Assembly: GCF_001544575.2 (NCBI RefSeq)
Contig: NZ_FCNY02000001.1
Location: forward strand, 558,001-622,000
Origin: Caballeronia cordobensis
Lineage (GTDB): Bacteria > Pseudomonadota > Gammaproteobacteria > Burkholderiales > Burkholderiaceae
Length of the DNA: 64,000 nucleotides
Direction of reading: 5' to 3'
The first letter of the stretch is position 1. Every line of letters starts with the position of its first letter. Below, piece after piece: positions 9,040-17,954 of this stretch. The translations under genes were made by a program, and so were the position numbers. Under the pieces are notes generated by a model. The model was not told where the DNA came from. It did no database searches and saw nothing but the letters and a program-made list of their open reading frames with translations.

Positions 9040-9207
9040 TTATCCGAATTGGTATCTTTGGGCATGCAAGGTTCTCCAAATCCCCGAACTAGCCGAGCGC
9101 TGCCTGTTGAATGAACGCAACAATACCGGGTCGGTACCCGCGCGCTCGCCGGCCAAAATGACCAGAGGCGGCGCACCGATGCCATTGAGCGTGGTGGGCA
9201 GGTTCAT
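9040..9207 (-). CDS. Possible 55-residue ORF coupled to the TIR-like gene
   Basis: An ATG overlaps the TIR-like gene's stop in an ATGA junction and opens a 55-codon frame (MNLPTTLNGIGAPPLVILAG...QRYQFG) that ends just before the ATPase start. I recognise no family. The overlap suggests either a real small coupled gene or the truncated start of a gene lost when the ATPase segment was joined here. Confidence 0.3.
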   Translation of the reverse strand: MNLPTTLNGIGAPPLVILAGERAGTDPVLLRSFNRQRSASSGIWRTLHAQRYQFG

Positions 9208-10064
9208 AGCCGCATGACTTTGTTCCAGTCAACCTCATGGCCGGCCGCTTGAAGTTCACGTCCCAAGGCCTGTTTCCAGCCACCGCTGTCATCCATCTTT
9301 TCCCAGACTACACCGGCAAAGTCACTGGGAATTTCCAGCGTCCCGCGCTTGAGCGCACACACCCTTTCCCTCCCGAGACGCCCAATGAAATAGCCCAATT
9401 CAAGGAGGACATTCTGCCTGGCTCGCGGCTCGGGTTCGCTCCCCTTCGCGCATCCAGCATCGTCGGGCGTCAGCAGCACCACGGCGAAATGCACATCGCC
9501 GTGCGCCTCAATCTTTTCGATCACCGTGCGCCCTTGATTGGCCTGTTCGTGCAGGATGACTGGCTCGAAGTCAATTCTTTCGAGGAAGCGGGCGACAGTT
9601 TCGCGCGCAGCTCCGTCGTGTCCATGAACGACAAATACCCGTCGCGACAGCGGCGCCTTCCGTGACTTATCCTCAGTAGGAGCATATTCGACGTCAGCGA
9701 GCTCGGCCTGCATTGACGTTCTTGCTGACTGTAGAAGTCCGATAGCTCGGTCTACGTTCTCGCCCACTTCTTCCCTAAGTCGCACCTCTAAATCACTATG
9801 CTTGGCGAAAAAGCCCGGCCGCGGCGCAGGCACGTACAAACTTCCAGCAGCCTGGAAGTGCGTGTAGCGCGAAGTGTTGTAACCAAAGCATCTCTCAAGC
9901 GTGTCGCGGATCCCCGCCTGCAAAGCAACGAGCGCGAACCTGTTGTTGTCGGAGTACGTCCTGACGTCGAAGGCGCGCAACTCAGCTATGTGTCCGTCGA
10001 GCTCGCGGATACGCCGTTCGATCTGAGCAGGCAACAGAGTAGAAGGCGCAGCAGTCGTGCTCAT
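9204..10064 (-). CDS. TIR-like (PF10137/Cap12-type) domain protein
   Basis: About 286 residues. The C-terminal half matches the predicted nucleotide-binding TIR-like family found in CBASS Cap12 and related defence effectors: RRVFVVHGHDGAARE (strand A and the BB-loop side), FEPVILHEQANQGRTVIEKI, HFAVVLLTPDD, and RARQNVLLELGYFIGRLGRE with the conserved Glu. The N-terminal ~140 residues are a helical region of unknown role. In characterised relatives the TIR domain hydrolyses NAD+ after sensing a signal. No nucleotide cyclase is visible next to it. The ATG at 10064 (GGA upstream) is chosen; ATGs at 10076 and 10097 are alternatives. A perfect palindrome lies just upstream. Confidence 0.8.
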   Translation of the reverse strand: MSTTAAPSTLLPAQIERRIRELDGHIAELRAFDVRTYSDNNRFALVALQAGIRDTLERCFGYNTSRYTHFQAAGSLYVPAPRPGFFAKHSDLEVRLREEVGENVDRAIGLLQSARTSMQAELADVEYAPTEDKSRKAPLSRRVFVVHGHDGAARETVARFLERIDFEPVILHEQANQGRTVIEKIEAHGDVHFAVVLLTPDDAGCAKGSEPEPRARQNVLLELGYFIGRLGRERVCALKRGTLEIPSDFAGVVWEKMDDSGGWKQALGRELQAAGHEVDWNKVMRL

Positions 10065-10135
10065 TCGATAGTCCATTCTTAATTCGATAAAGGACATTCT
10101 CACATATAGGTGCAACGCTCATCGAGCATTCGGCG

Positions 10136-10156
10136 TGTGCGCACGACGTGCGCACA
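10136..10156. promoter_or_regulatory. Perfect palindrome upstream of the TIR-like gene
   Basis: TGTGCGCAC, then GAC, then GTGCGCACA: two perfect 9-base arms around three bases, 40-90 bases upstream of the possible start codons of the TIR-like gene. Its size and place suit an operator for a dimeric regulator. No regulator gene is adjacent, so the binding protein is unknown. Confidence 0.5.
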
Positions 10157-10307
10157 ATACCCCGGTCTCAAAACAGAGAACTATAGAGACAGCGTGTTTG
10201 AAACAGATAATGAGGTTGACGCGCCCACCCACTGTCAGGGCGGACCTAAGGGCCTCAGCCCCGCTCCGATGCATCGGGTTTGGGCGCTCGGAGACAGCCA
10301 TTAGAAT

Positions 10308-10697
10308 TCATTCTGCCTTCGATAACCTTTCGATTCGAACGTTTGACTCATCAATGAAAGCCAAGGCATCGTCCAAAGCATCGTTAGCTGCTTTTGTAGA
10401 TTTCGCAACGCTCTCAAGTAGGTCGAGTAAATCAGGCGGCAGGGGGTCGTTGAAGTCATCGCGAACATCAAGACTGGAGACGAATTGCTCTCCGTGCTCC
10501 ACGGAAAATCTTACAAGCTCCCGGTGCCCGTCCGGATATTTCTTAATGCAGAGTCCGATAGGGGAATCCGCATCGCGGTAGTAAATCGCCCTTCCTGCGT
10601 CAAGATGCTCGCGCGCTGCACGGCCATCGTCGGATTGCAGAAGACGAATCCACTCGTCCGTATCATCTGGCAGACCTTTGAATTGGTCGTCTTTCAC
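10308..10697 (-). CDS. Small protein with YPDG-RELV motif
   Basis: A 129-residue hypothetical protein with a GTG start behind a strong GGAGGTG ribosome binding site nine bases upstream. The middle reads LCIKKYPDGHRELVRF, shared with the small protein encoded at 11839-12147 (ILKVYPDGRRELVTF) together with a preceding AGRAIYY/AGQPAYV segment. The C-terminal ~50 residues are helical and acidic. No signal peptide or membrane segment. I do not recognise a named family. The shared motif suggests two members of a small island-borne family. Confidence 0.6.
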   Translation of the reverse strand: MKDDQFKGLPDDTDEWIRLLQSDDGRAAREHLDAGRAIYYRDADSPIGLCIKKYPDGHRELVRFSVEHGEQFVSSLDVRDDFNDPLPPDLLDLLESVAKSTKAANDALDDALAFIDESNVRIERLSKAE

Positions 10698-10947
10698 AGT
10701 AGGTCCACCTCCGAGGCTGAATGAAGTTTAGCTGCTAAATCTGCCGAGTTCGCCAGCTTCTTCGCATCGGCCGTAGGTCGTTAGCGGTGCGTTCATGATA
10801 TTAGCTTAAGGGCAGTGCGCTGTTCGACTAGCGAAGGATTAGCCTTTGAATCGCGACTGTCGTCGCAAGCTGTCGCCAGGTTTGAGCACCAAAGCACTGG
10901 GAATATTAGCGCTGAGCTGCAAGGGGGCCTGTAAGACTCTGAAAGAG

Positions 10948-11256
10948 CTATACCGCTTCAGGACGACCTTTGTTGCTGTGTCGCTTTCGAATTTTTCGGT
11001 CCAGCTTCCTTACTTGTTTCTCAAGCTCCTCAATCTTTGCGAGATAGGGCCTGAGCTCGTCCATGATACGATCCTCCCGTTCCCGGAGTTGCTTGACCAT
11101 GAATGCGTAGTCTCGCTCGTACTTTTGACGAGCCACCCACGTTTCCGACCACGCACGATTAAGCTCTTCGCTGTCCTTCCTCAGCTTCCGCAATTCGCGT
11201 ATCGCCGTCTTCAGTTGCGCATCTTCTGCCAGTTCAGCAGCTAGTTCCGGGTTCAT
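10948..11256 (-). CDS. Coiled-coil hypothetical protein
   Basis: About 102 residues from an ATG with GAGG seven bases upstream. Nearly the whole chain is charged and heptad-like (LKTAIRELRKLRKDSEELNR, later IEELEKQVRKLDRKIRKRH), predicting one long coiled coil with a basic C-terminus. No catalytic motif is visible. It could be a DNA- or partner-binding accessory protein. A longer GTG/TTG-started version to 11313 is possible. Function unknown. Confidence 0.5.
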   Translation of the reverse strand: MNPELAAELAEDAQLKTAIRELRKLRKDSEELNRAWSETWVARQKYERDYAFMVKQLREREDRIMDELRPYLAKIEELEKQVRKLDRKIRKRHSNKGRPEAV

Positions 11257-11838
11257 GTCAGGCCTCGCTTGCGCACGGTCCACTGGCACATCGCTTCGAT
11301 TACAGCTCCGCACAAACTCGCCGTTCTAAGTCTGCGGGATTGAATAAATCGCGCGCCCCCGTACTGTCAATGAACGGAGCTGACGGCCTTACGCGCCATT
11401 GCCGTTGATGCCATCGCACGCAGATTCAGGGCCTCTTGCACAATCTCAAGCCGCGAGGCACGGCTTCGAGGCCCTTACGGGACCGGCATGAGCCTCCAAA
11501 GCCCCAAAACAACCGCGCCTTGATGTTGTAGATTCGAGCCGTGCGAAAAATCGTGCCGCCGCCTCTACGTTGACAGTACGGGGGCGGGGTTAGTTGCTAT
11601 AGGCTCCACTCCTGTGGGGCCCGTCTTCTCCTTGTCGATACGCCGATTCGAAGCGGAGATGAACGACAGGCGTCGTCTACAGCGTCCTTCTGGACGGACG
11701 CAGCAATCAAGGAACGCGCTCACGCTTTTCCCGCTCCACCATCGATCACCCTTCGTTATTAATCCAGCTCGCCGCTCGGCAGAGGGGTGGGGTTCTCAAC
11801 CCCTCCCCTCTACCGAGGAGCTTATTTCTTTCGGGCCG
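11257..11838. other. Stretch without a convincing gene
   Basis: No supported coding region. The stretch contains the inverted-repeat-bounded segment at 11354-11586 and, at 11784-11820, a short hairpin (GGGTTCTCAACCC type) upstream-facing to the next gene's 3' end. Long frames here are antisense shadows. Confidence 0.4.
11354..11586. repeat. Short element bounded by 17-bp inverted repeats
   Basis: CGCCCCCGTACTGTCAA at 11354-11370 is repeated as its exact reverse complement at 11570-11586, enclosing about 200 bases with no convincing gene. The arms resemble terminal inverted repeats of an insertion sequence, and the size suits a MITE or the relic of a larger element after internal deletion. 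I see no clear target-site duplication. An alternative is a large cruciform-forming regulatory or recombination site. Confidence 0.5.
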
Positions 11839-12147
11839 TCAACCTCCGTCCGCCGCGTCCGGCGGTCTCCCGAGACGGGGCTTGACGGAATAGCGCCGCG
11901 GTCCCTTATAGCTCGGCAAAACCGCTATCAAATGCTCGCCTTGCAGGTCAAATGTCACCAGCTCCCGTCGACCGTCCGGATACACCTTCAAAATTCCATC
12001 CATACCTTCCGGAGCCGACACATACGCCGGTTGACCGGCTGCTAAGACCGCTTCAAACGGCCGCTCACGCAGAATGGCTCTAATGTCCAGCTCGAACGGG
12101 CGCGGCTTCCGCGTCGAACGTGCCGCTTTGCGACCTGACCAGCCCAT
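11839..12147 (-). CDS. Small protein with YPDG-RELV motif, downstream of HTH gene
   Basis: About 102 residues, starting at an ATG that overlaps the stop of the HTH gene (TGATG), so the two are translationally coupled. The centre reads AGQPAYVSAPEGMDGILKVY then PDGRRELVTFDLQGEH, matching the protein encoded at 10308-10697. The C-terminus is basic (RRYSVKPRLGRPP). No known family recognised. Coupling to an AlpA-like regulator suggests a mobile-element accessory gene. Confidence 0.55.
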   Translation of the reverse strand: MGWSGRKAARSTRKPRPFELDIRAILRERPFEAVLAAGQPAYVSAPEGMDGILKVYPDGRRELVTFDLQGEHLIAVLPSYKGPRRYSVKPRLGRPPDAADGG

Positions 12148-12413
12148 CACACCGAGGTCCCAAGCGCCGACACATCAAATCCAACAACCTCGACCTCCGA
12201 CACTGCATCGGCGACGTGCAGGCCAATCCACCTTTCTACATCTTCCGCTCGCCAAAGAAGGCGTTTCGTATTGGGAAGTCGGCAGATTGGCGGAAGAGAC
12301 TGGGGATTTCGCGTCGCATCGCTACGGATGCTGGCGACAGACTTTTGTAGATGCTCGGCGAGTTGATCGACCGTAAGTAGCGCTTGCATGGACATGGCTG
12401 TTTTTTGCGCCAT
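12147..12413 (-). CDS. AlpA-like helix-turn-helix protein
   Basis: About 88 residues from an ATG at 12413 (a TTG at 12458 would add 15 residues). The pattern LLTVDQLAEHLQKSVASIRS, then LPPICRLPNTKRLLWRAEDV followed by ERWI is the MerR/AlpA-type winged HTH used by excisionases and island regulators. It probably binds DNA near the island end; the tRNA attachment region is about 240 bases upstream. Its coupling with the next small gene points to one transcript. Excisionase versus regulator cannot be told from sequence. Confidence 0.65.
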   Translation of the reverse strand: MAQKTAMSMQALLTVDQLAEHLQKSVASIRSDATRNPQSLPPICRLPNTKRLLWRAEDVERWIGLHVADAVSEVEVVGFDVSALGTSV

Positions 12414-12599
12414 GTCACATTTGTGCACACAGCGGCGTTGGTTGGCTGATGTATGCAAGGTTGACTTTAAGCATCTTTAAAGTCTCGGTAGAAAAGCGAA
12501 GTGTTTTCTACCAGTGAGCGGTGGGCGGTGGGCTCTTGCGCTACCACTCGACGCCACAAATCTGCCACATCGCGTGTGCATAAAGGTGCGATAGAAAGC

Positions 12600-12639
12600 G
12601 AAACAACGCACTACATCGCAAGACGTAGTGCGTTGTTTC
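12600..12639. terminator. 15-bp perfect hairpin beyond the tRNA 3' end
   Basis: GAAACAACGCACTAC and its exact reverse complement flank a 10-base loop. On the tRNA's strand it begins 13 bases after the CCA end and could terminate the tRNA transcript, though no strong U tract follows. It also marks the junction between the island and core DNA, so it could instead belong to the integration site. Confidence 0.5.
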
Positions 12640-12652
12640 TAAAGCAAATTCG

Positions 12653-12728
<76 letters not shown>

Positions 12729-12784
12729 AACGAACCAAAATTGTACCACAGCAAAATCGCCATCAGCGCAAGCTGCCCATCCCG

Positions 12785-13129
12785 TCACTTCTGCGGCGCC
12801 CCCGCCAGAACCCACGCGACCACAGTCCTGATATCCGCATCGTTCATTCTGGGATGCGAGGGCATCGGAATCGGCCCCCACACGCCCGCGCCGCCGTTCT
12901 TCACCTTCTTTTCGAGCTGCGCGCTTGCCTGCGGCTGTCCCTTGTACTTCTCCGCGATCTGTTGAAACGACGGCCCCACGAGCTTGCGATCGATCGCGTG
13001 ACAGCCCATGCACGCATTGCCCCGCGCGATCGCCATCGCGTTGGCGGAAGAAACCGGCTGCTCCGCCGCGCCCGCGCCAAACGACGCGGCGACCACCGCC
13101 GCGCCCAACATTACACGCAACACGCTCAT
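12785..13129 (-). CDS. Class I c-type cytochrome
   Basis: A 114-residue periplasmic cytochrome c. Residues 1-22 form a signal peptide ending GAGA. The haem-binding CMGCH is at 40-44, and Met89 in PIPMPSH is the likely sixth ligand. Size and motif spacing fit the cytochrome c-551/c-552 group, soluble electron carriers to terminal oxidases or reductases. The start ATG overlaps the stop of the BON lipoprotein gene upstream, so the two are co-transcribed. The specific redox partner is not evident. Confidence 0.92.
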   Translation of the reverse strand: MSVLRVMLGAAVVAASFGAGAAEQPVSSANAMAIARGNACMGCHAIDRKLVGPSFQQIAEKYKGQPQASAQLEKKVKNGGAGVWGPIPMPSHPRMNDADIRTVVAWVLAGAPQK

Positions 13130-13929
13130 TTCGCCGCCGGAGCCGGAGCGGGATTGCCCGGATGCACATCCGAATTCTTCACCGGCGCGGGCGACTGCGT
13201 GTCCAGCGGACGCGAGCTCACGCCCGAATCAGGCACCGTGCCGACCGTCGCTTCGGCCGGCGCGCTCGCCGCCGAGACCGCGCTCGCATCGGATGCGGCC
13301 GCCGCCTCGAGCGCCTGCGCCTCTTCCGGCTTGATGTACTGGAAGACCTTCACGACCTGCTCGACGCCCGGCACGCGCGCGGCGACATCGGCGCCATGCG
13401 CGCCTTCATCCTGCGTGACGAGTCCCATCAGATAGACGACGCCGCGTTCGCACACCACCTTGTAGTAGTTCGCGCGCAAGTCCTTCTCGCCGACCATCGC
13501 GGTCTTCACGCGGCCTTCGAGGTACGAGTCGTTCGCGCGCGACGAAATCGAGCTCGCACCCTGGATCGCCAGTTCATTGACGATGCTGCCCACGTTGTTG
13601 ATGTCGCGCACGACCGCTTCGGCCTTCTGCTTCGACGCGTCATCGGGGACTTCGCCGGTCAGCAGCACGCGCCGGTTGAAGACGGTCACGTTGACATGCG
13701 CCGTATCGGGCAGATTCTCGTTGATGCGCGAAGTCGCCTTGATCTGGATCTCGCGGTCTTCCGTCTGCGCGCCGAGCGTGCGGCGATCCGTGGCGATCAA
13801 CGTGCCGCCGGCCGCCGCGCCGACGACCGCGAGCGCGCAGCCCTGCAACGTCAATGCGACTCCCGACAACAGGCTCACCACCAGCGTGGCCTGGGCTAGC
13901 GTCGCCTTGACGCGTGTCTTGTTCGTCAA
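13126..13929 (-). CDS. BON-domain outer-membrane lipoprotein (DolP/YraP-like)
   Basis: A 267-residue lipoprotein: signal peptide with lipobox LQGC (Cys31), then two BON domains (about 60-125, with VNVTVFNRRVLLTGEVPDD, and about 130-205, with CERGVVYLMGLVTQDE). The last ~60 residues are Ala/Ser/Pro-rich and probably disordered. DolP-type proteins support outer-membrane integrity in the periplasm. The gene follows diaA by about 20 bases and overlaps the cytochrome gene, the same order (yraN, diaA, dolP) seen in E. coli yraNOP. Confidence 0.92.
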   Translation of the reverse strand: MTNKTRVKATLAQATLVVSLLSGVALTLQGCALAVVGAAAGGTLIATDRRTLGAQTEDREIQIKATSRINENLPDTAHVNVTVFNRRVLLTGEVPDDASKQKAEAVVRDINNVGSIVNELAIQGASSISSRANDSYLEGRVKTAMVGEKDLRANYYKVVCERGVVYLMGLVTQDEGAHGADVAARVPGVEQVVKVFQYIKPEEAQALEAAAASDASAVSAASAPAEATVGTVPDSGVSSRPLDTQSPAPVKNSDVHPGNPAPAPAAK

Positions 13930-13950
13930 CTCCGTTCCCCCTTTTCAGTT

Positions 13951-14589
<639 letters not shown>

Positions 14590-14643
14590 TCAAGGCGCCG
14601 GTTGTTGCGCAGTTTACCGCATGCATCACGCGGCGAACCGCGC

Positions 14644-14997
14644 TCATGCCTCGTCGGCGCGAAACGCATCGCGCAGCCACGCGATACGGCCGGCATCGAA
14701 CGCGACGATATCGAAGCGGCAGGCCGGCAACGCGCCGCGCCATGTCGCGAGGAAATGCTGCGCGGCATGCACGAGGCGGGCGCGCTTCCTTGCATCGACG
14801 CTCGCGGCGGCATTCGCATAGCGCCCGCCCTTTCTCGCGCGCACTTCGACGAACACGAGCGCGCCGCATTCGTCGAGCATGACGAGATCGATCTCGCCGC
14901 CGCGGCACGTCACGTTGCGCGCGACGAAGCGCATGCGTTGCCGCCGCAAAAAGTCGAGCGCATGCGTCTCGAAAACATCGCCGAGCGATTTGGACAA
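14644..14997 (-). CDS. YraN family (UPF0102) putative endonuclease
   Basis: About 117 residues. A TTG start at 14997 is chosen because GGAGGA lies six bases upstream and the protein then begins [19 protein letters not shown] as in the family; the open frame continues far upstream only as an antisense shadow of rsm[21 protein letters not shown] carries the Holliday-junction-resolvase-like nuclease core (GEIDL... FVEV). No biochemical role is firmly established. It is divergent from rsmI across about 90 bases, as is typical. Confidence 0.88.
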   Translation of the reverse strand: MSKSLGDVFETHALDFLRRQRMRFVARNVTCRGGEIDLVMLDECGALVFVEVRARKGGRYANAAASVDARKRARLVHAAQHFLATWRGALPACRFDIVAFDAGRIAWLRDAFRADEA

Positions 14998-15087
14998 GGT
15001 TCCTCCATAAAAGTTGTCGGCGCGCGGCCGCGATGGCACGCGGCAAGCGCGTGGCAAAATGACGACCTTTCCCTCCACGCCGCGCTC

Positions 15088-15978
15088 ATGCTTCAGATCT
15101 CCGACCTCGCCGCCGGGCAGCACTATCCGACGGGCGCGCTCTACGTCGTCGCCACGCCGATCGGCAACACGGCGGACATCACCGTGCGCGCGCTGCATGT
15201 GCTCGGACTCGTGGATCGCATCGCCGCCGAGGACACGCGCAACACGGCGCAACTGCTCGCGCGTTACGGCATCTCGAAGCCGTCGATTGCCGTGCACGAG
15301 CACAACGAACGCAGCGCGGCCGAACGCGTGATCGCGCATCTGAAGAACGGCGAGCGCATCGCGTGCGTGTCGGACGCGGGCACGCCCGGCATATCCGATC
15401 CCGGCGCGCGTCTGGTCGATGCCGTGCGCGAGGCGGGCTTGCCCGTCATTCCGCTGCCGGGCGCGAGCGCGCTCACGACGGCCCTGAGCGCGGCGGGCGC
15501 GTGGGTCGCGGAATTTTCGTTCGTCGGCTTTCTGCCGACCAAGTCGAAGCAGCGCGCCACGCAGTTGCGCACGCTCGCCGATAATCCGATGGCACTCGTC
15601 TTCTACGAGGCGCCGCATCGCATCGTGGAAACGACGCGTGCGCTCGGCGAGGCTTTCGGCGGCGAACGGCAGTTGCTGATCGCGCGCGAGTTGACGAAGT
15701 TACATGAGAGCCTGCATCGCTGCACCCTGGCCGAAGGGCCAGCGTGGCTCGAAGCCGATACCAATCGCCAGCGCGGAGAATTCGTTCTGGTCGTGCAAGG
15801 CGCGCCTGAAGCGCAGGATGCCGACGACGCGCACGACGCGCTGCTCACCACGCTGCTGGAAGAGTTGTCGGTGAAGAGCGCGGCACGCATTGCCGCCACG
15901 TTGACGGGCGCGCCGCGCAATGCGCTCTATGAACGCGCGCTGAAACTCGCGAAGCGCGACGATACGGCAGAAGAATAG
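15088..15978 (+). CDS. rsmI: 16S rRNA 2'-O-ribose C1402 methyltransferase
   Basis: A 296-residue tetrapyrrole-methylase-fold enzyme. [20 protein letters not shown] near the N-terminus, then [40 protein letters not shown], and [15 protein letters not shown] are the RsmI hallmarks. It methylates C1402 of 16S rRNA with SAM, acting with RsmH for decoding accuracy. The ATG at 15088 aligns with family starts; the frame is open further upstream without a better ribosome site. Divergent from the yraN gene. Confidence 0.95.
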   Translation: MLQISDLAAGQHYPTGALYVVATPIGNTADITVRALHVLGLVDRIAAEDTRNTAQLLARYGISKPSIAVHEHNERSAAERVIAHLKNGERIACVSDAGTPGISDPGARLVDAVREAGLPVIPLPGASALTTALSAAGAWVAEFSFVGFLPTKSKQRATQLRTLADNPMALVFYEAPHRIVETTRALGEAFGGERQLLIARELTKLHESLHRCTLAEGPAWLEADTNRQRGEFVLVVQGAPEAQDADDAHDALLTTLLEELSVKSAARIAATLTGAPRNALYERALKLAKRDDTAEE

Positions 15979-15981
15979 AAA

Positions 15982-16005
15982 ACGGGCCGTCGCGAGACGG
16001 CCCGT
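15982..16005. terminator. Hairpin between rsmI and rlpA
   Basis: ACGGGCCGTC and GACGGCCCGT pair as a perfect 10-bp stem with a GCGA loop four bases after the rsmI stop. It lies between two convergent genes and can serve both strands. There is no long U tract, so efficiency is uncertain. Confidence 0.55.
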
Positions 16006-16037
16006 CATGGCACTACCGGATCCGGTACGGCGAAAGA

Positions 16038-16643
16038 TCAGTTCACGCTGTCGTCGGCGAGCGCCTGAGCCTGCTCTTCACGCGCTGCACGCGCTTCCTG
16101 CTGCGTGAGACCTTCGATCTTCACCTTCTGCGTGCCGGCGCCGCGCATGCCGAGCACGGCCGCCGCAGCGTAGGACAAGTCGATCACTCGGCCGCGCACA
16201 TAAGGACCGCGGTCGTTGATCTTCACCACCACGGTCTTGTGGTTGGCTTCGTTGGTCACGCGCACCCACGACGCGAGCGGCAGCGTGCGGTGGGCCGCGG
16301 TCATCGCGTTCATGTTGAACTTCTCGCCGCTCGCGGTCTTGCGACCGTGGAACATGCGGCCGTACCACGAGGCCTTGCCCTTCTGCTCGAAGCTGCCTGC
16401 GTCCGGGCCGGTGGTGATCGGCTCGGCGTTCGCGAGCGACGGAGCCGGGCTGGGCTTGTCGGCGGGCAGCGCGGACAAGTGCGAATCGAAGGCGAGCGGC
16501 GCCGTCGAGCGGGCACCGACCGTGCTGAGGGAGTTCGTTGTCTGAGGATTGGATGCGACATCGCCCGAACCCGGCGCGGCGCAACCCGCCAGCACGCCAA
16601 CTGCTAGCAGGCTCCCGACATGTCGAATAAATCGAGCATTCAT
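16038..16643 (-). CDS. rlpA: RlpA-like septal ring lipoprotein
   Basis: A 201-residue lipoprotein with lipobox LAGC (Cys21). The double-psi beta-barrel domain spans about 85-170: GKASWYGRMFHGRKTASGEK, then TAAHRTLPLASWVRV and VKINDRGPYVRGRVIDLSYA. Proteins of this type bind or cleave denuded peptidoglycan at the septum. It lacks the SPOR domain of longer RlpA proteins, so septal targeting may differ. Convergent with rsmI. Confidence 0.88.
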   Translation of the reverse strand: MNARFIRHVGSLLAVGVLAGCAAPGSGDVASNPQTTNSLSTVGARSTAPLAFDSHLSALPADKPSPAPSLANAEPITTGPDAGSFEQKGKASWYGRMFHGRKTASGEKFNMNAMTAAHRTLPLASWVRVTNEANHKTVVVKINDRGPYVRGRVIDLSYAAAAVLGMRGAGTQKVKIEGLTQQEARAAREEQAQALADDSVN

Positions 16644-17309
16644 AGACGTGTATCAACGATAAAGGAGCGGCCGCGCTGCGCCGGTTAGGCGCGCACAAGG
16701 CTGCTCAAGGCTTCTCCGCGCAATGCAGAACGCCGCTCGGTCAAGCGAACGGCGAACTGTGCTCGGATGCGGCGTACTCGTGCCGCAAACGCCCGGTTAT
16801 TGTTCACGTCTGGCGCAACCTGTCCCCGGCAGCCTGACCAGACCCCACATGCCGCCATCGAACATGGCATCACATTCGTGCGCTATAACAACTTGGTTGA
16901 GCGCAGGAACGGCGGCGTAGGCCCCATCCGGCGTGACGGCAGCTAAGGCCATCTCACAGACGCGCGGCGTCTGGCCGGACAAGACGTGTGCACCTACTGA
17001 TGGTGCTTGAGTTGCAATTGCGAGGCTTTTGGCCCCCAACAGCGTACTGACGGCGGTTGTAAAAACGCACTAACGTTTCAGCAGTCGCCTAGTGACGGCA
17101 TGGTTAACTCCATGCACAAGTAGTGCCATTATACAAAAAAAGCGGGGTTTGGCTCGCCGGACTGTGCAATCTGTCATTGATTTTCGCTATGAACGTAAGA
17201 ATTGCCGGATTTCTTGAGGTTTTGCACGCTGATGTCGCCCTCGTCGCGGGTTTCCCCGCACCGGTACAATGAACGTTTTTACAGCCCGACTTGTACCGCC
17301 GACAGTCAT
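16644..17309. other. Long intergenic region with a possible minus-strand transcript
   Basis: No recognised gene. On the minus strand a run of T residues is followed by TATAAT (plus 17128-17133), a good -10 element, then a short frame ATG...TGA (MELTMPSLGDC) near 17110-17075 and an unassigned 80-codon frame at 17039-16797. No known RNA family is recognisable. A -35 hexamer at proper spacing is not obvious. Confidence 0.4.
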
Positions 17310-17954
17310 ATGAAAGTCATTCTCGTTCCCGTGACGCCTTTTCAGCAGAACTGCTCCATCGTGATCTGCGAAGCGTCGAAGCGCGCCGCGATCGTGGACC
17401 CGGGCGGCGACATCGACCGGATCATCGCCGAGGTCGACCGGCACGGCGTGACTGTCGAAAAGATTCTTCTGACGCATGGTCATCTCGACCACTGCGGCGG
17501 CGCGAAGGCGCTCGCGGCTCATTACGGCATACAAATAGAAGGACCGCATCGCGAAGACGCGTTCTGGATCGACCAGTTGCCCGCGCAGACTCAGCGCTTC
17601 GGTTTTTCGAACGCGGAGGCCTTCACGCCGGAACGCTGGCTCGCGGACGGCGACACCGTGCAGTTCGGCAACGAGTCGATGGAAGTGTATTTCTGCCCCG
17701 GACACACGCCCGGTCATGTCGTGTTCTTCAGCCGCGAGCACAGGCTCGCGTTCGTGGGCGACGTGCTGTTCGCCGGTTCGATCGGGCGCACCGATTTTCC
17801 GCGCGGCAATCACGCCGAACTCATCCGCTCGATCCGCGAAAAGCTCTGGCCGCTCGGCGACGATGTCACGTTCGTGCCGGGTCACGGCCCGGCATCGACG
17901 TTCGGGGAAGAACGGCGCAGCAATGCGTACGTGCGTGACGGAGTGAGCGCATGA
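17310..17954 (+). CDS. MBL-fold hydrolase (YcbL/glyoxalase II-like)
   Basis: A 214-residue single-domain metallo-beta-lactamase-fold hydrolase. [16 protein letters not shown] holds the HxHxDH metal site, [11 protein letters not shown] and [19 protein letters not shown] the next ligands, and [15 protein letters not shown] the last His. It lacks the C-terminal substrate domain of classical glyoxalase II, as in YcbL. The likely role is thioester hydrolysis. Start ATG at 17310 matches family N-termini ([15 protein letters not shown]). It overlaps the next gene by four bases. Confidence 0.9.
   Translation: MKVILVPVTPFQQNCSIVICEASKRAAIVDPGGDIDRIIAEVDRHGVTVEKILLTHGHLDHCGGAKALAAHYGIQIEGPHREDAFWIDQLPAQTQRFGFSNAEAFTPERWLADGDTVQFGNESMEVYFCPGHTPGHVVFFSREHRLAFVGDVLFAGSIGRTDFPRGNHAELIRSIREKLWPLGDDVTFVPGHGPASTFGEERRSNAYVRDGVSA

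Noticed and set aside
14644-15618. 324-codon minus-strand frame extending the YraN gene
   Set aside because: Only the part up to the TTG at 14997 matches the family; the rest is antisense to rsmI.
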